From positions 1 to 59,325 of the forward strand of contig JACMQW010000096.1 in assembly GCA_014376785.1 (NCBI GenBank): DNA of 59,325 bases. The letters are read 5' to 3'. The position numbers and the translations under genes are program-made. This DNA is from Oligoflexia bacterium. Its GTDB lineage: Bacteria; Bdellovibrionota; UBA1018. This document shows, piece by piece, positions 35,742 through 44,331 of the stretch. Under the pieces are notes generated by a model. That model saw only the letters and a program-made list of their open reading frames with translations. It was not told the origin of the DNA and searched no databases. Numbering within the stretch: the stretch's first letter is position 1; every line of letters begins with the position of its first letter.

Positions 35742-36301
35742 TGAGGTTTTCGGCCACGAAACTTCGTTACAGCCAGCGCAGCCGCGAAATTTTTTAGGAT
35801 ATCGCCCGGAAGAAACGGAAAGAGGCCGGCGGCCAAAAGGTCTGGAAATGGAATGAAAAAGTGAAGGATAAAAAGACCAATGAGAAAAGTGAAAGCGCTG
35901 CCAAGGCTGCAGAAGAGCCAAGCTTTTAACAGCGTATTTGTCAGTCCATGATCGGTGAAAACACCGATGAAGACGCCCGATAAGAGCATTCCGATAAGGT
36001 ATCCGAGAGTTGGTCCCCATTCGAGTCCGCCAGAAAAATCCGCAAATACTGGCAAGCCGATCGCACCTTCGAGCAAATAGATCCCTACCACGGCGAACGT
36101 TCTTTTCCCGCCCCAGAGAAGCGCGAGAGTCGCTACTCCAAACGTTTGGCCTGTGATGGGTACGGGAGTGAAAGGAAGCGAAAATGAAATCTGGGCAAGC
36201 AACGCAAGATAGAGGGTTCCGGAACCCACCCAAAAGATCTCCCATGCTTCGGTGTTCTGTCTGCGCGAGATCCACTGAGGAACAAAAGCTTGACTCATCA
36301 T
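35738..36301 (-). CDS. bioY: Biotin transporter BioY (ECF S component)
   Basis: 187 aa with about six helices and the BioY signatures FTPVPITGQTFGV, GLPVFADFSGGLEWGPTLGY and FPFLPGDILKNFAAALAV. It captures biotin in the inner membrane. No bioM or bioN partner is nearby, so it may work alone or share an ECF module. The start is ATG 36301 (or 36298). A tandem palindromic operator lies 79 bp upstream, shared with a divergent MarR-type gene. Confidence 0.93.
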   Translation of the reverse strand: MMSQAFVPQWISRRQNTEAWEIFWVGSGTLYLALLAQISFSLPFTPVPITGQTFGVATLALLWGGKRTFAVVGIYLLEGAIGLPVFADFSGGLEWGPTLGYLIGMLLSGVFIGVFTDHGLTNTLLKAWLFCSLGSAFTFLIGLFILHFFIPFPDLLAAGLFPFLPGDILKNFAAALAVTKFRGRKPQ

Positions 36302-36379
36302 TCCGATTTCTCCGAATGTGATTCTACGGTTCTTTTTCGATGGATGAAAAAGCGAACAGAAGTAGTTTCGAATGAGATC

Positions 36380-36410
36380 GTTTAACGGCTAAACGGTTTA
36401 GCAGATAAAC
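36380..36410. promoter_or_regulatory. Tandem operator GTTTA-N5-TAAAC between bioY and the MarR-type gene
   Basis: Two copies of a 15-bp palindrome, GTTTA-ACGGC-TAAAC (36380-36394) and GTTTA-GCAGA-TAAAC (36396-36410), are separated by one base. Their inner halves form a third perfect palindrome GCTAAAC-G-GTTTAGC (36388-36402). Symmetric repeats of this size between a regulator and a divergent gene are typical MarR-family sites. Confidence 0.65.
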
Positions 36411-36427
36411 ATTTAGGGCTAGAAGTT

Positions 36428-36871
36428 ATGAAGATCACAAAGTTTCTTTTGGAAAATCCTTCTCTTCGCATTCTAGATGCCGCTTCAAAAATAGAACTTA
36501 AAATGAATCTCGACCTCTCGGCGCATTCGTTGAATATTTCACAGAGTTTGATGCTCGTGGCGCTCTTCTCCGAAGAAGGCCGAGACATTCGATCAAAAGA
36601 ACTCAGCGCCGTTTTCGGTTTAACAAAAGGCGCGATCAGCCAGGGAATTTCCCACCTGGAATCTTTGGGCCTTATTAAAAGAAAAGCAGACCTAAAAGAC
36701 CGGCAGGGAACATCTCTCCAAATGACCGATAAGGGTCGGAATGTCAGTTTGAAGCTCGTGGCCTATTTTGAAAAAAGTCAGCAAAAAGTGGAACGAACAC
36801 TTTCATCCGGAAAAGTTTCGCGGTTTTTAAGCACAATCGAAGCCGTCACGACTCCGCAGGGACACGCTTAG
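36428..36871 (+). CDS. MarR-type winged-helix transcriptional regulator
   Basis: 147 aa. The central winged helix shows IRSKELSAVFGLTKGAISQG then HLESLGLIKRKADLKDRQG (wing), followed by LQMTDKGR, as in MarR proteins. The flanking helices would form the dimer interface. It is divergent from bioY across a tandem palindrome, so it may sense biotin status or a linked signal; this is inference. Its last 26 nt overlap the convergent oxidoreductase gene. Confidence 0.82.
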   Translation: MKITKFLLENPSLRILDAASKIELKMNLDLSAHSLNISQSLMLVALFSEEGRDIRSKELSAVFGLTKGAISQGISHLESLGLIKRKADLKDRQGTSLQMTDKGRNVSLKLVAYFEKSQQKVERTLSSGKVSRFLSTIEAVTTPQGHA

Positions 36872-38369
36872 GTGCGAGGTCGGTTACCGTTGGTGTAGCG
36901 ATCGCTCTTCCATGCCGATCGAACCGCGATCCGTGACAAGGACAGTCCCAGGTTTTCTCGCCCGAATTCCAGCGAACAATTCCGCCGAGGTGCGGACACA
37001 CCGCGGAGCAAGCACTCAGTTTTCCATCCTCAGCGCGGTAAACCGCAATTCGTTCGACACCTTTTTTAACGATCGTTCCCTCGCCGCTTGGGAGCCCGCT
37101 GAGTGCATCGTCTTTCTGAGGCGTTATCCAATCGAGGTACTGTTTCCCGGCATTTAAGTTTTCTCTCAACCAGGTGCCAGACGTTTTCAGGCTTGCTCGC
37201 GAAGGCGAGTAAAGTTCCGCGTAAGGATTTTCCCTCTCCAAAATGAGATCACGCGTGATCATCGCGCCGAGAGTTCCATGCGTGATGCCGTGACCGGAAT
37301 CGCCCGTGATTAAAAAAGAATTTTCAGGATTGCCCGGGTTCTGCCCGATCAGCGCGAGTCCATCAGGAGTTTCGAGAACTTGTCCGGACCAGCGGTGAGT
37401 GATGGCCGCGAGCTTCGGCCAACGTTTTCTCGCCCATGCTTCCAGCTTTCGGTAACGGTCATCGGCATCATTCTCTTGCCCAGTTTTGTGATCTTCGCCG
37501 CCGATAATAAGTAGGTCAGGAGTAGATGTGCTTTCATCGCCAGGCTGAAGACGAACATAATGATAAGGATCTTCGGTATCCCAGAAAAGCGCATGTGGAA
37601 CTTCGCCGCGTGGAATCTGGCCCGCAACGACGAACGTGCGGTAGGGATAGAGTTTCGTGATCGTTCGCATGCTGCCCGTCACGAGCGAATTCGAAGCTTC
37701 GACGACGAACTTCGCTTTCACGCGGTGGCGAGATTCCGTCTTAACGGTTGCGACCTCCGCCCACTCGACGTCCGTGACTGGAGTATCCGTATAGATTTTT
37801 CCTCCGAGAAGAATCACGGAGAGCGCAAGCTTCCGAAGATACTGAACGACGTGAAACTGTGCTTGCTCCGGAAATTCAAGCGCAGGGCCCGTGTCGAACC
37901 CTTCGATCGGAGCGCCTTTTATTTTTGAAACAGGAATATCGAGAAGCTTCGCTGCCTGAAACTCGGCATCCACTTTTCCCCAGAGGTAGGCGGGAAGCCG
38001 GGAGTATCCACAATCGATCTTCTCGTCTTGAATGATTTTCTCAATCAGAGCAATCGCGTCCGAATGGCTCTCGTAAACTTTTTTAGCCCCCTCCTTTCCA
38101 TGCCATTTCACCATCTCGGATAACCCGTCATCCATGAGTGGAGAAAGGTGGGCAGTCGTCCTTCCGGTGTCTCCACCCGCGAGCGAATTGCGCTCGAGGA
38201 CGATTACAGATTTGCCGGCCTTTAAAAGAAGGTAGGCGGTGGTCAGGCCCGAAATACCCGCACCGATCACGCACACATCGACCTCCGGGCTCGAGAGTAG
38301 GGGCGCGAAAGCCGGAACAGATTCATGATCAAACCAGAGTGAGCGAGACAAACCGGACGGTGATTCCAT
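36846..38369 (-). CDS. FAD-dependent oxidoreductase with C-terminal Rieske domain
   Basis: 507 aa. An N-terminal DAO-type FAD domain begins with the dinucleotide motif VCVIGAGISGLTTAYLL (about 32-48) and has the late motif LITGDSGHGITHG. The C-terminal Rieske domain has all 2Fe-2S ligands: Cys458 and His460 (CPHLGG), Cys476 and His479 (CPCHGS). Such fusions are known in many bacteria, but the substrate is usually unknown. No signal peptide, so probably cytoplasmic. Confidence 0.9.
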   Translation of the reverse strand: MESPSGLSRSLWFDHESVPAFAPLLSSPEVDVCVIGAGISGLTTAYLLLKAGKSVIVLERNSLAGGDTGRTTAHLSPLMDDGLSEMVKWHGKEGAKKVYESHSDAIALIEKIIQDEKIDCGYSRLPAYLWGKVDAEFQAAKLLDIPVSKIKGAPIEGFDTGPALEFPEQAQFHVVQYLRKLALSVILLGGKIYTDTPVTDVEWAEVATVKTESRHRVKAKFVVEASNSLVTGSMRTITKLYPYRTFVVAGQIPRGEVPHALFWDTEDPYHYVRLQPGDESTSTPDLLIIGGEDHKTGQENDADDRYRKLEAWARKRWPKLAAITHRWSGQVLETPDGLALIGQNPGNPENSFLITGDSGHGITHGTLGAMITRDLILERENPYAELYSPSRASLKTSGTWLRENLNAGKQYLDWITPQKDDALSGLPSGEGTIVKKGVERIAVYRAEDGKLSACSAVCPHLGGIVRWNSGEKTWDCPCHGSRFDRHGRAIATPTVTDLAPKRVPAES

Positions 38370-38452
38370 GAGGTTTCATTTTGCAAAGCGCATACTGGGG
38401 CGAGAAGGCGGGGTCATTCTGAAGATGGTTTAGGAATTCCTAATGACTGCCG

Positions 38453-39118
38453 ATGAGTGCTCAGATGATTCTCATTTCGTTGATCGCTCACCTCTTCATA
38501 CTGTCTGCCCAGGCTGAAAATTCGGCTTGTCCGTCAGATTTACCGGTCGATCAGCTCCTCCCCGGTACCGAGATTCGACTGAAAACGGGCCTTAACCTTC
38601 CGCCGAAAAGCTTGAAGCGCGGAGACCAGGCTGATCTAGACGCCTATTTTCTGACTTTCGTGAATGGCGACCTTACCGACGGCGCCAGCGTGATCGTCGG
38701 TCTCCAGCGCAGCGTATCGACTGCGTTTTTCAGACATGCCGCCAAAGATCGACGCGCTTTCGAAAGTGGGCGAATTCCTCCCTTCCAGTGCCGAGTCGTG
38801 GTGAGTCAGTCAAACGCCGTTCGTTACCGCTTCGGAGAGGACGGTGGAACCGATATTCAGCTTTCGGAAGGTTGCCCGATGGCGACGCTTTCGTTTGACC
38901 GCGCGTCGTTAGATCCGCGGACAAGTCAAATGACCCTGGCTTCTCTTAAACACAATCTCGGCCCTTCGTTCGAGGTGATCGCGCGCTGTGCAGAAACGGA
39001 CGGAAAGAACGCATCCGTTTCGTCGCTCCAGCAAAAGCCCGAAGGTCTGAGCCCTGATCAATCGCGCTCCGGCTCCCTGCCCCAAGCAGGCGGCCTTTCT
39101 ACCCAACAAGCCAAGTAG
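38453..39118 (+). CDS. Exported protein of unknown function
   Basis: 221 aa. A signal peptide (1-21, ending SAQA) is followed by a mature part with four cysteines and a Gln/Ser/Pro-rich C-terminal tail (QQKPEGLSPDQSRSGSLPQA), probably disordered. No known domain is recognised. Start ATG 38453. Divergent from the FAD/Rieske gene with 83 bp between. Confidence 0.75.
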   Translation: MSAQMILISLIAHLFILSAQAENSACPSDLPVDQLLPGTEIRLKTGLNLPPKSLKRGDQADLDAYFLTFVNGDLTDGASVIVGLQRSVSTAFFRHAAKDRRAFESGRIPPFQCRVVVSQSNAVRYRFGEDGGTDIQLSEGCPMATLSFDRASLDPRTSQMTLASLKHNLGPSFEVIARCAETDGKNASVSSLQQKPEGLSPDQSRSGSLPQAGGLSTQQAK

Positions 39119-39173
39119 GAAAGCACGTTCGGGCACTCGACAGCAGCCATTTATTCGCGTTAAAAACGCATGG

Positions 39174-39380
39174 ATGTTCATCTCTCACCGCGAGCTCAGT
39201 CCGGAAACGCTTCAGGCATTGATTGAGGAATTCGTTTCTCGAGAAGGCACGGATTACGGCGCTAAAGAACTCGAGTTCGGAACGAAAGTTTCTCAGGTGA
39301 GACGTCTTCTCGAGTCTGGGAAAATCACGATCGTTTTCGATGCGGAAACGGAAAGCTGTGACCTTCGAGAAACTCGATGA
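39174..39380 (+). CDS. yheU: YheU-family (UPF0270) small protein
   Basis: 68 aa. The pattern is that of YheU: HRELSPETLQALIEEFVSRE then GTDYG-KELEF-TKVSQVRRLLESGK and a short beta strand IVFDAE. The family is widespread but of unknown function. The stop region overlaps an upstream alternative start of the next lipoprotein gene, so the two may be coupled. Confidence 0.82.
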   Translation: MFISHRELSPETLQALIEEFVSREGTDYGAKELEFGTKVSQVRRLLESGKITIVFDAETESCDLRETR

Positions 39381-39409
39381 ACCCTCTTTCAAACCCGAAA
39401 GGTTATCCG

Positions 39410-39847
39410 ATGTGTAAAAAGCTCACCCACGCCATTTTCTTTCTCGGCACTCTTTCCGTATTAGCGCTTTTTTTTGCAGGTTGTTCGACGGCTGAAGTTC
39501 GAGTTCTTCCCGGTGAGGACGGGGTAAACCGGGTTGTGTCTCGCGATATCGAAAGAGACGGAGCAGAGAAAGAAGCTTTGAAAAAAGCCGAAAAATATTG
39601 TGAAGACCGCCATAAAGAAATGGTCGTTGTTCAGGAAGATAAGACGGCCTACGAGGGGTCGATGGATGAAGAGAGCCGTAAAACGATTCGCAACGCTTCT
39701 AAGGCTGCGGTCCTCCTGGGCGGCCCAGCGGGAGTTCTATCGAATAGTTATGGTGTCGGCGGAGCCGTCGGAGCAGCGGGCGGCGTGGGTTATTCCATGA
39801 CCAGTGACCGCGACTACAAAGCTGAGTTTAAATTCCGGTGCCGGTAA
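39410..39847 (+). CDS. Lipoprotein with glycine-rich segment
   Basis: 145 aa from ATG 39410, preferred over ATG 39377 because CGAAAGG lies 7-10 nt upstream and the signal peptide then has normal length. The lipobox is FFAGC. The mature part starts with charged sequence (RVLPGEDG, ERDGAEKEALKKAEKYC) and later has a Gly/Ala-rich hydrophobic stretch (GGAVGAAGGVGYSM) like the glycine-zipper lipoproteins. Function unknown. Confidence 0.75.
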   Translation: MCKKLTHAIFFLGTLSVLALFFAGCSTAEVRVLPGEDGVNRVVSRDIERDGAEKEALKKAEKYCEDRHKEMVVVQEDKTAYEGSMDEESRKTIRNASKAAVLLGGPAGVLSNSYGVGGAVGAAGGVGYSMTSDRDYKAEFKFRCR

Positions 39848-39853
39848 GACGCC

Positions 39854-40921
39854 TTATTTTCTGAGTTGGCGAGGGGATTTCGATTCGACCGCGGCATGCT
39901 GGCGAATCGTTTCCTCGCCGACATAGTTTCGAAGCCAAATTTTTTCGATGATCGGATAAGAAGCCACGAGTGGAAGAACGAGAATAGCGCCCGGCACTCC
40001 AGCGAGCGTCCCCGCGATCATAAAGGACATCAGCACGACGAGTGTCGAGAGGCGCATGCGGTTTCCATAAATTTTCGGAACCAGCACATAGTTTTCGAGT
40101 AGGTGGTAGCCGACACAAAGTGCAAGCACCGTAAGCGCCGTAGAGGAAGAAACGGTGAGCGCCATCAGAACGATTAAAACCACGGATGCGATGAAGCCGA
40201 CGATCGGCAGTAAATCGAAGAGGGACGCGATGACCGCAAGCACAAGCGCAGCCGGAACGTGGAACGCGGTCAGAACGGCAAAAGTGAAAACCGCAACCAG
40301 TCCGCAGGTGATAAGCTGACCGGCAACGTATGCCGAAACGACTTGCGACATTTCTTCCGCAGTTTGGTCGAGTTTTTCTTGATTTGGTTTTGAGAGGAAG
40401 GCCGATAACCAGCGGTAGGTTCCCTTGCCATCGATGAGTAAATAAATCGACGTGATGAGAAAAACGCCGAAATTCAACAGGGTATCGAGCGCCGAAAAAC
40501 TAATGGCAAGAAGCTTTCCTGCGGCATCTCCACCCACGACTGCTTTCGGATCATGAGAAAAACGGACCAGGAAATTATGAAGGGATCCGGGCGGTACTTT
40601 CGCTAAGAAGTCTTGCTCGACCTTCGGCAGGGTTTCCGCAAGCTGCTTCATTTGGTCGATCATTTCCGGAACGATAAAGAGCACTGAGAGTGCAAGCGTT
40701 CCGATCATCGCGAAGACCACCATACCGAGCGCCACTCCCCGAGGGACGCGCTTCGTTTCTAACCATTCCACGACCGGATGGAGAGTCGCTGCGACCAGCA
40801 CGGAAAGCAGGACGATCAAAAGCAGGGGCGCGAGCTTCACCAAGCTGACCGCGATCAGGGCGGCGAAGGCGATTTTCAAAAAGGTGGTTGCTGGAACGTC
40901 CAGCCGAACTTTATTTTCCAT
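39854..40921 (-). CDS. AI-2E family (PerM/TqsA-type) membrane transporter
   Basis: 355 aa from ATG 40921, chosen because GGAAA is well placed and the longer frame overlaps the gene at 41016. About eight helices with the family layout: two N-terminal hydrophobic pairs, an extracytoplasmic helical domain (about 100-160), then helices with FDLLPIVGFIASVVLIVLMA and LLENYVLVPKIYGNRMRLS. Family members export autoinducer-2 or act as Na+/H+-linked exporters; the substrate cannot be told here. Confidence 0.87.
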   Translation of the reverse strand: MENKVRLDVPATTFLKIAFAALIAVSLVKLAPLLLIVLLSVLVAATLHPVVEWLETKRVPRGVALGMVVFAMIGTLALSVLFIVPEMIDQMKQLAETLPKVEQDFLAKVPPGSLHNFLVRFSHDPKAVVGGDAAGKLLAISFSALDTLLNFGVFLITSIYLLIDGKGTYRWLSAFLSKPNQEKLDQTAEEMSQVVSAYVAGQLITCGLVAVFTFAVLTAFHVPAALVLAVIASLFDLLPIVGFIASVVLIVLMALTVSSSTALTVLALCVGYHLLENYVLVPKIYGNRMRLSTLVVLMSFMIAGTLAGVPGAILVLPLVASYPIIEKIWLRNYVGEETIRQHAAVESKSPRQLRK

Positions 40922-41015
40922 GGGAGTCATTTCCAGGCGTAGGAGTGGACGAAGAAGTGGACAACTTTGGCTAAGAAGCCTTGTTTTTAGGGCCGTGTAA
41001 AGCGATCGTTTCAGG

Positions 41016-41219
41016 GTGTCATTTGAACCCGCCACTTTATTTGCCGGACTCATTTTTTCGACCCTCGGAATTTACGTTTTCAAAGAGGGGCGACGCTTGG
41101 CGAATGTGTCCAAAATTGTCCTGGGGATCGTTTTAATGGCTTACCCCTATTTCATCGAATCGCCTTGGCTGACGTGGATCATCGGCGCAGGGCTCTTTGC
41201 GCTGTCCTTCAAAGTCTAA
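41016..41219 (+). CDS. Small two-helix membrane protein
   Basis: 67 aa, GTG start. Two hydrophobic helices (about 6-24 and 35-65) flank a basic turn (KEGRRLANVSK). The pattern VLMAYPYFIESPWLTWIIG is that of a small conserved proteobacterial membrane family of unknown function. It is convergent to spoVG with a 21-bp gap. Confidence 0.7.
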   Translation: MSFEPATLFAGLIFSTLGIYVFKEGRRLANVSKIVLGIVLMAYPYFIESPWLTWIIGAGLFALSFKV

Positions 41220-41240
41220 GCGAAGCGTCGAATTTCTCGA

Positions 41241-41549
41241 TTAAGCGTCCCGGGATTCCGCCTCCAAGGCGGACTGGGTCACACAACCACCCAAACTCCG
41301 GAGTTCATCGAGGTAGGCGTCTAGGATCTTCTTTTCGAGAATTGCCCGAGTGGAGTGATTCAAAGGATGGGCAATGTCCTTGAAGGTGCCGTCTTTTCTC
41401 TTCTTGCTCGGCATCGCGACAAATAGCCCACCCATGCCCGCGATGATTTTTAAGTCCCGCACGACAAAACAATCATCGAGGATGATCGTGATGTAGGCCT
41501 TCAGTTTTTCCTCGTTAATCGGAAAGACTTTGATTTCGGTGATGTTCAT
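41241..41549 (-). CDS. spoVG: SpoVG-family regulator
   Basis: 102 aa. The conserved core is ITEIKVFPI, AYITIILDDCFVVRDLKII and GLFVAMPSKKRKDGTFKDIA then HPLN, typical of SpoVG. In other bacteria SpoVG binds DNA and RNA and affects division, envelope and virulence genes. It follows clpB on the same strand after 83 bp, and a strong hairpin covers the region of its ribosome-binding site. Confidence 0.95.
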   Translation of the reverse strand: MNITEIKVFPINEEKLKAYITIILDDCFVVRDLKIIAGMGGLFVAMPSKKRKDGTFKDIAHPLNHSTRAILEKKILDAYLDELRSLGGCVTQSALEAESRDA

Positions 41550-41559
41550 GACGGCTCAC

Positions 41560-41598
41560 TCTCTCTCGCTCCCCTATTCTAGGGGGTAGCGAGAGAGA
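41560..41598 (-). promoter_or_regulatory. Long hairpin in the clpB-spoVG spacer covering the spoVG translation start region
   Basis: The 11-bp arms TCTCTCTCGCT (41560-41570) and AGCGAGAGAGA (41588-41598) pair perfectly. The stem continues as CCCCTA (41571-41576) with TAGGGG (41580-41585), with a 2-nt bulge and a 3-nt loop. On the minus strand the arm GAGAGAG nearest the ATG (41549) is the best ribosome-binding site, 11-12 nt away. No T run follows, so a translational control element is more likely than a terminator. Confidence 0.6.
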
Positions 41599-41632
41599 AT
41601 TCAACCTGCCATAGATGCGGAGGGCTAGTCGC

Positions 41633-44221
41633 CTAACTTGAGGCCTTGAAAGAAAAGTCTCCTTTTTCGACGCCCACATGGATCGTCGTTCCGGCAGGAA
41701 ATTTTCCTTCGAGTAATCCGACCGCCAAAGGGTTTTGGATCTCGCGCTGGAAAACGCGTTTCATCGGCCGTGCTCCGAAATCGCGGTCGTAGCCTTTTTC
41801 CGTCAAAAGCTCGAGCGCCTCAGGGTTAAAGTCCAGTTTCAGATTTCGTTCTTTCAGCATCTCGTTTAAACGGCCCGCATGCTGGGTGATGATCTTCGTA
41901 ATTTGGGAGCGGTCGAGGTGATCAAAGGTCACGACTTCGTCAATTCGATTCAAAAACTCTGGGCGAAAGTGTCCCCGCAGCAGTTTCAGAATTCCGTCCT
42001 CAAGCTTCTTTGGATCTTTTTCTTCCAAGATCAAGTGACTTCCAATATTCGAGGTCATGATGATGACGGTGTTTGTAAAATCAACGGTTCTTCCCTGACC
42101 GTCGGTTGCTCGTCCATCGTCTAGAATCTGGAGAAAGACGTTAAAGACATCAGGATGCGCCTTCTCGATCTCATCAAAAAGAAGCACGCTGTAGGGCCTC
42201 CGCCTGACGGCTTCGGTTAGAGCGCCTCCTTCTTCGTAGCCGACATATCCGGGAGGGGCGCCGAGAAGCCGAGCCACCGAATGTTTTTCCATAAATTCCG
42301 ACATATCGATTCGAACCATGGATTGTTCATCATCAAACAAAAACTCCGCTAACGCTTTTGCCGTTTCGGTTTTGCCGACGCCCGTGGGACCGAGGAAAAG
42401 GAAGGACCCAATCGGTCGATGTTTTTCTTGAAGCCCCATGCGCGAGCGGCGTACTGCGTTTGAGATAGCAGCGAGCGCTTTGCCTTGGCCGACGACGCGG
42501 TCCTCTAAGCGAGTCTCCATCTTTAATAGTTTTAGCTGTTCGCCTTCCAGCATCCGAGTGACCGGAATTCCCGTCCATTTCGCGACAACTTCGGCAATGT
42601 CGGCTTCGGTGACCTCATTCCGAAGGAGGGCGTTTTCTTTCACCACTCCTTCTCCGTTGGATTGGGCGTCCATTTCCTTTTGAAGCCCAAGGAGTTTTCC
42701 GTACCGAAGTTCAGCCGCTTTTTCGAGGTTTCCCGAACGTTCGGCTAATTCCGATTCAAGTCGAACTTTCTCGATTTGTTCCTTAAGGTTTTTAACTTTT
42801 CCCGCTTCGCCTTTTTCGGTTTCCCAGCGCGCTTTTAACTTCGAGCTCTTTTCTTTCAGCACCGAAAGTTCGGACTCGATGATGGAGAGTCGTTCCGTCG
42901 AAGCACGGTCTTTTTCTTTTTTAAGAGCTTGTTTCTCAACTTCAAGTTGCAGGATGCGCCGCTCGAGTTGGTCGACTTCTTCGGGGCGCGATTCGATTTG
43001 CATGCGGATTCGCGCGGACGCTTCGTCGACTAAATCGATCGCTTTGTCGGGCAGGAAACGGTCGGTGATGTAACGATTCGAAAGGGTCGCTGCCGCAACC
43101 AAGGCGGAGTCACGGATCGTGATTCCGTGGTGAACTTCGTACCGTTCGCGCAGGCCGCGAAGAATAGAAATGGTGTCTTCTACGGTCGGCTCTTTTACGA
43201 ACACCGGCTGGAAGCGCCGCTCGAGCGCCGCATCTTTCTCAATGTATTTTTTATATTCATCGAGCGTCGTCGCGCCGACGACGTGAATTTCACCTCGCGC
43301 TAAGGCGGGCTTCAAAAGGTTAGAGGCGTCCATTGCGCCTTCGCTCGCACCCGCACCCACGAGGGTGTGGAGCTCATCGATGAAAAGAATCACTTCGCCT
43401 TCAGCTTCGGCGACTTCTTTGATGATCGATTTCAATCTTTCTTCGAACTCTCCACGAAACTTTGCCCCCGCGATCAAAGCTCCGAGGTCGAGCGTGAGGA
43501 GGCGCCTATTTTTCAGTGATTCCGGCACGTCCCCATTCACGATCCGAAGAGCGAGCCCTTCCGCGATCGCGGTCTTCCCCACCCCAGGCTCGCCGATGAG
43601 CACCGGATTATTCTTCGAACGACGGGATAGAACTTGAATCACTCGCCGAATTTCTTCGTCGCGGCCGATGACCGGATCAAGTTTCTGTTTACGTGCGAGC
43701 TCGGTTAAATCTCGGCAATACTTATCGAGCGCTTTCTTCAGAGTATCTCCGCTTTGTGAGTCCACAGTTTTTCCTTTGCGTAATTTTTCTAAAGTGGTTT
43801 CGACCGACCGACGAGTCAGGCCGAGCTTGAGAAGTTCTTTTTGAGTTTCTGAGCCTTCGAGTTTCGTCGAGAGAAGGGCGAGCAAAAGGTGCTCGGGGGC
43901 GACGTAAGCATCTTTCAGTTTCTTTGCTTCATCTTCGGCTTGGACCAGGAGGCGATTAAAGTTACCCGACGGGTAGAGGTTTCCACTTCCGCCTTGGACC
44001 CGCGGTAAACTCGCGAGGAGTTTTTCGGATGCGGCTTTTGCAGTCTTCGGATTGAGCCCAGAAAGACCCAGGAGGTCTGAGAACGAGGACTCAGAAGCAA
44101 TGGCAGCCGCGAAAACATGCTCTGGACCGAGTTCCTGGTGGTCATGGCGAATCGCTTCGTTCTGGGCAGCGGCGAGGATCGCTTGGGTGGATTCTGTAAA
44201 CTTTTCGGTCTGTGAGGACAT
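41633..44221 (-). CDS. clpB: ClpB disaggregase
   Basis: 862 aa from ATG 44221, set by AAGGAG 6 nt upstream. A hexameric AAA+ chaperone that rescues aggregated proteins with DnaK. Domains in order: N-terminal Clp repeat (about 1-145), first ATPase with [13 protein letters not shown] and VILFIDELH, a coiled-coil M domain (about 410-520), second ATPase with [15 protein letters not shown] and [12 protein letters not shown], and the C-terminal domain. Its promoter has the sigma32 pattern. Upstream lies degP, downstream spoVG. Confidence 0.98.
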   Translation of the reverse strand: MSSQTEKFTESTQAILAAAQNEAIRHDHQELGPEHVFAAAIASESSFSDLLGLSGLNPKTAKAASEKLLASLPRVQGGSGNLYPSGNFNRLLVQAEDEAKKLKDAYVAPEHLLLALLSTKLEGSETQKELLKLGLTRRSVETTLEKLRKGKTVDSQSGDTLKKALDKYCRDLTELARKQKLDPVIGRDEEIRRVIQVLSRRSKNNPVLIGEPGVGKTAIAEGLALRIVNGDVPESLKNRRLLTLDLGALIAGAKFRGEFEERLKSIIKEVAEAEGEVILFIDELHTLVGAGASEGAMDASNLLKPALARGEIHVVGATTLDEYKKYIEKDAALERRFQPVFVKEPTVEDTISILRGLRERYEVHHGITIRDSALVAAATLSNRYITDRFLPDKAIDLVDEASARIRMQIESRPEEVDQLERRILQLEVEKQALKKEKDRASTERLSIIESELSVLKEKSSKLKARWETEKGEAGKVKNLKEQIEKVRLESELAERSGNLEKAAELRYGKLLGLQKEMDAQSNGEGVVKENALLRNEVTEADIAEVVAKWTGIPVTRMLEGEQLKLLKMETRLEDRVVGQGKALAAISNAVRRSRMGLQEKHRPIGSFLFLGPTGVGKTETAKALAEFLFDDEQSMVRIDMSEFMEKHSVARLLGAPPGYVGYEEGGALTEAVRRRPYSVLLFDEIEKAHPDVFNVFLQILDDGRATDGQGRTVDFTNTVIIMTSNIGSHLILEEKDPKKLEDGILKLLRGHFRPEFLNRIDEVVTFDHLDRSQITKIITQHAGRLNEMLKERNLKLDFNPEALELLTEKGYDRDFGARPMKRVFQREIQNPLAVGLLEGKFPAGTTIHVGVEKGDFSFKASS

Positions 44222-44265
44222 GCATTCTCCTTGGAGCGGCACTTTAAGGGAGTGGCGCTCTTAAA

Positions 44266-44293
44266 AGATGGGGCCGGGAGTGCTCCCGTCAAG
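44266..44293 (-). promoter_or_regulatory. Sigma32-type heat-shock promoter of clpB
   Basis: On the minus strand, CTTGAC (44293-44288), a 14-nt spacer and CCCCATCT (44273-44266) match the heat-shock consensus CTTGAAA-N13/14-CCCCATNT closely. It lies 45 bp before the clpB ATG. The spacer contains the palindrome CGGGAG-CA-CTCCCG, which could be a regulator site or a weak terminator for degP. Confidence 0.75.
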
Positions 44294-44331
44294 CAAGGCG
44301 TGTGAATGAATGTGTGGGCGATCGGAAAACG

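Noticed and set aside
35738-36275. The 5' part of the 353-codon minus-strand frame (35214-36275) as a real protein
   Set aside because: It overlaps bioY in another frame and has an unnatural, Arg/Ser/Trp-rich composition. Only the part after bioY looks real.
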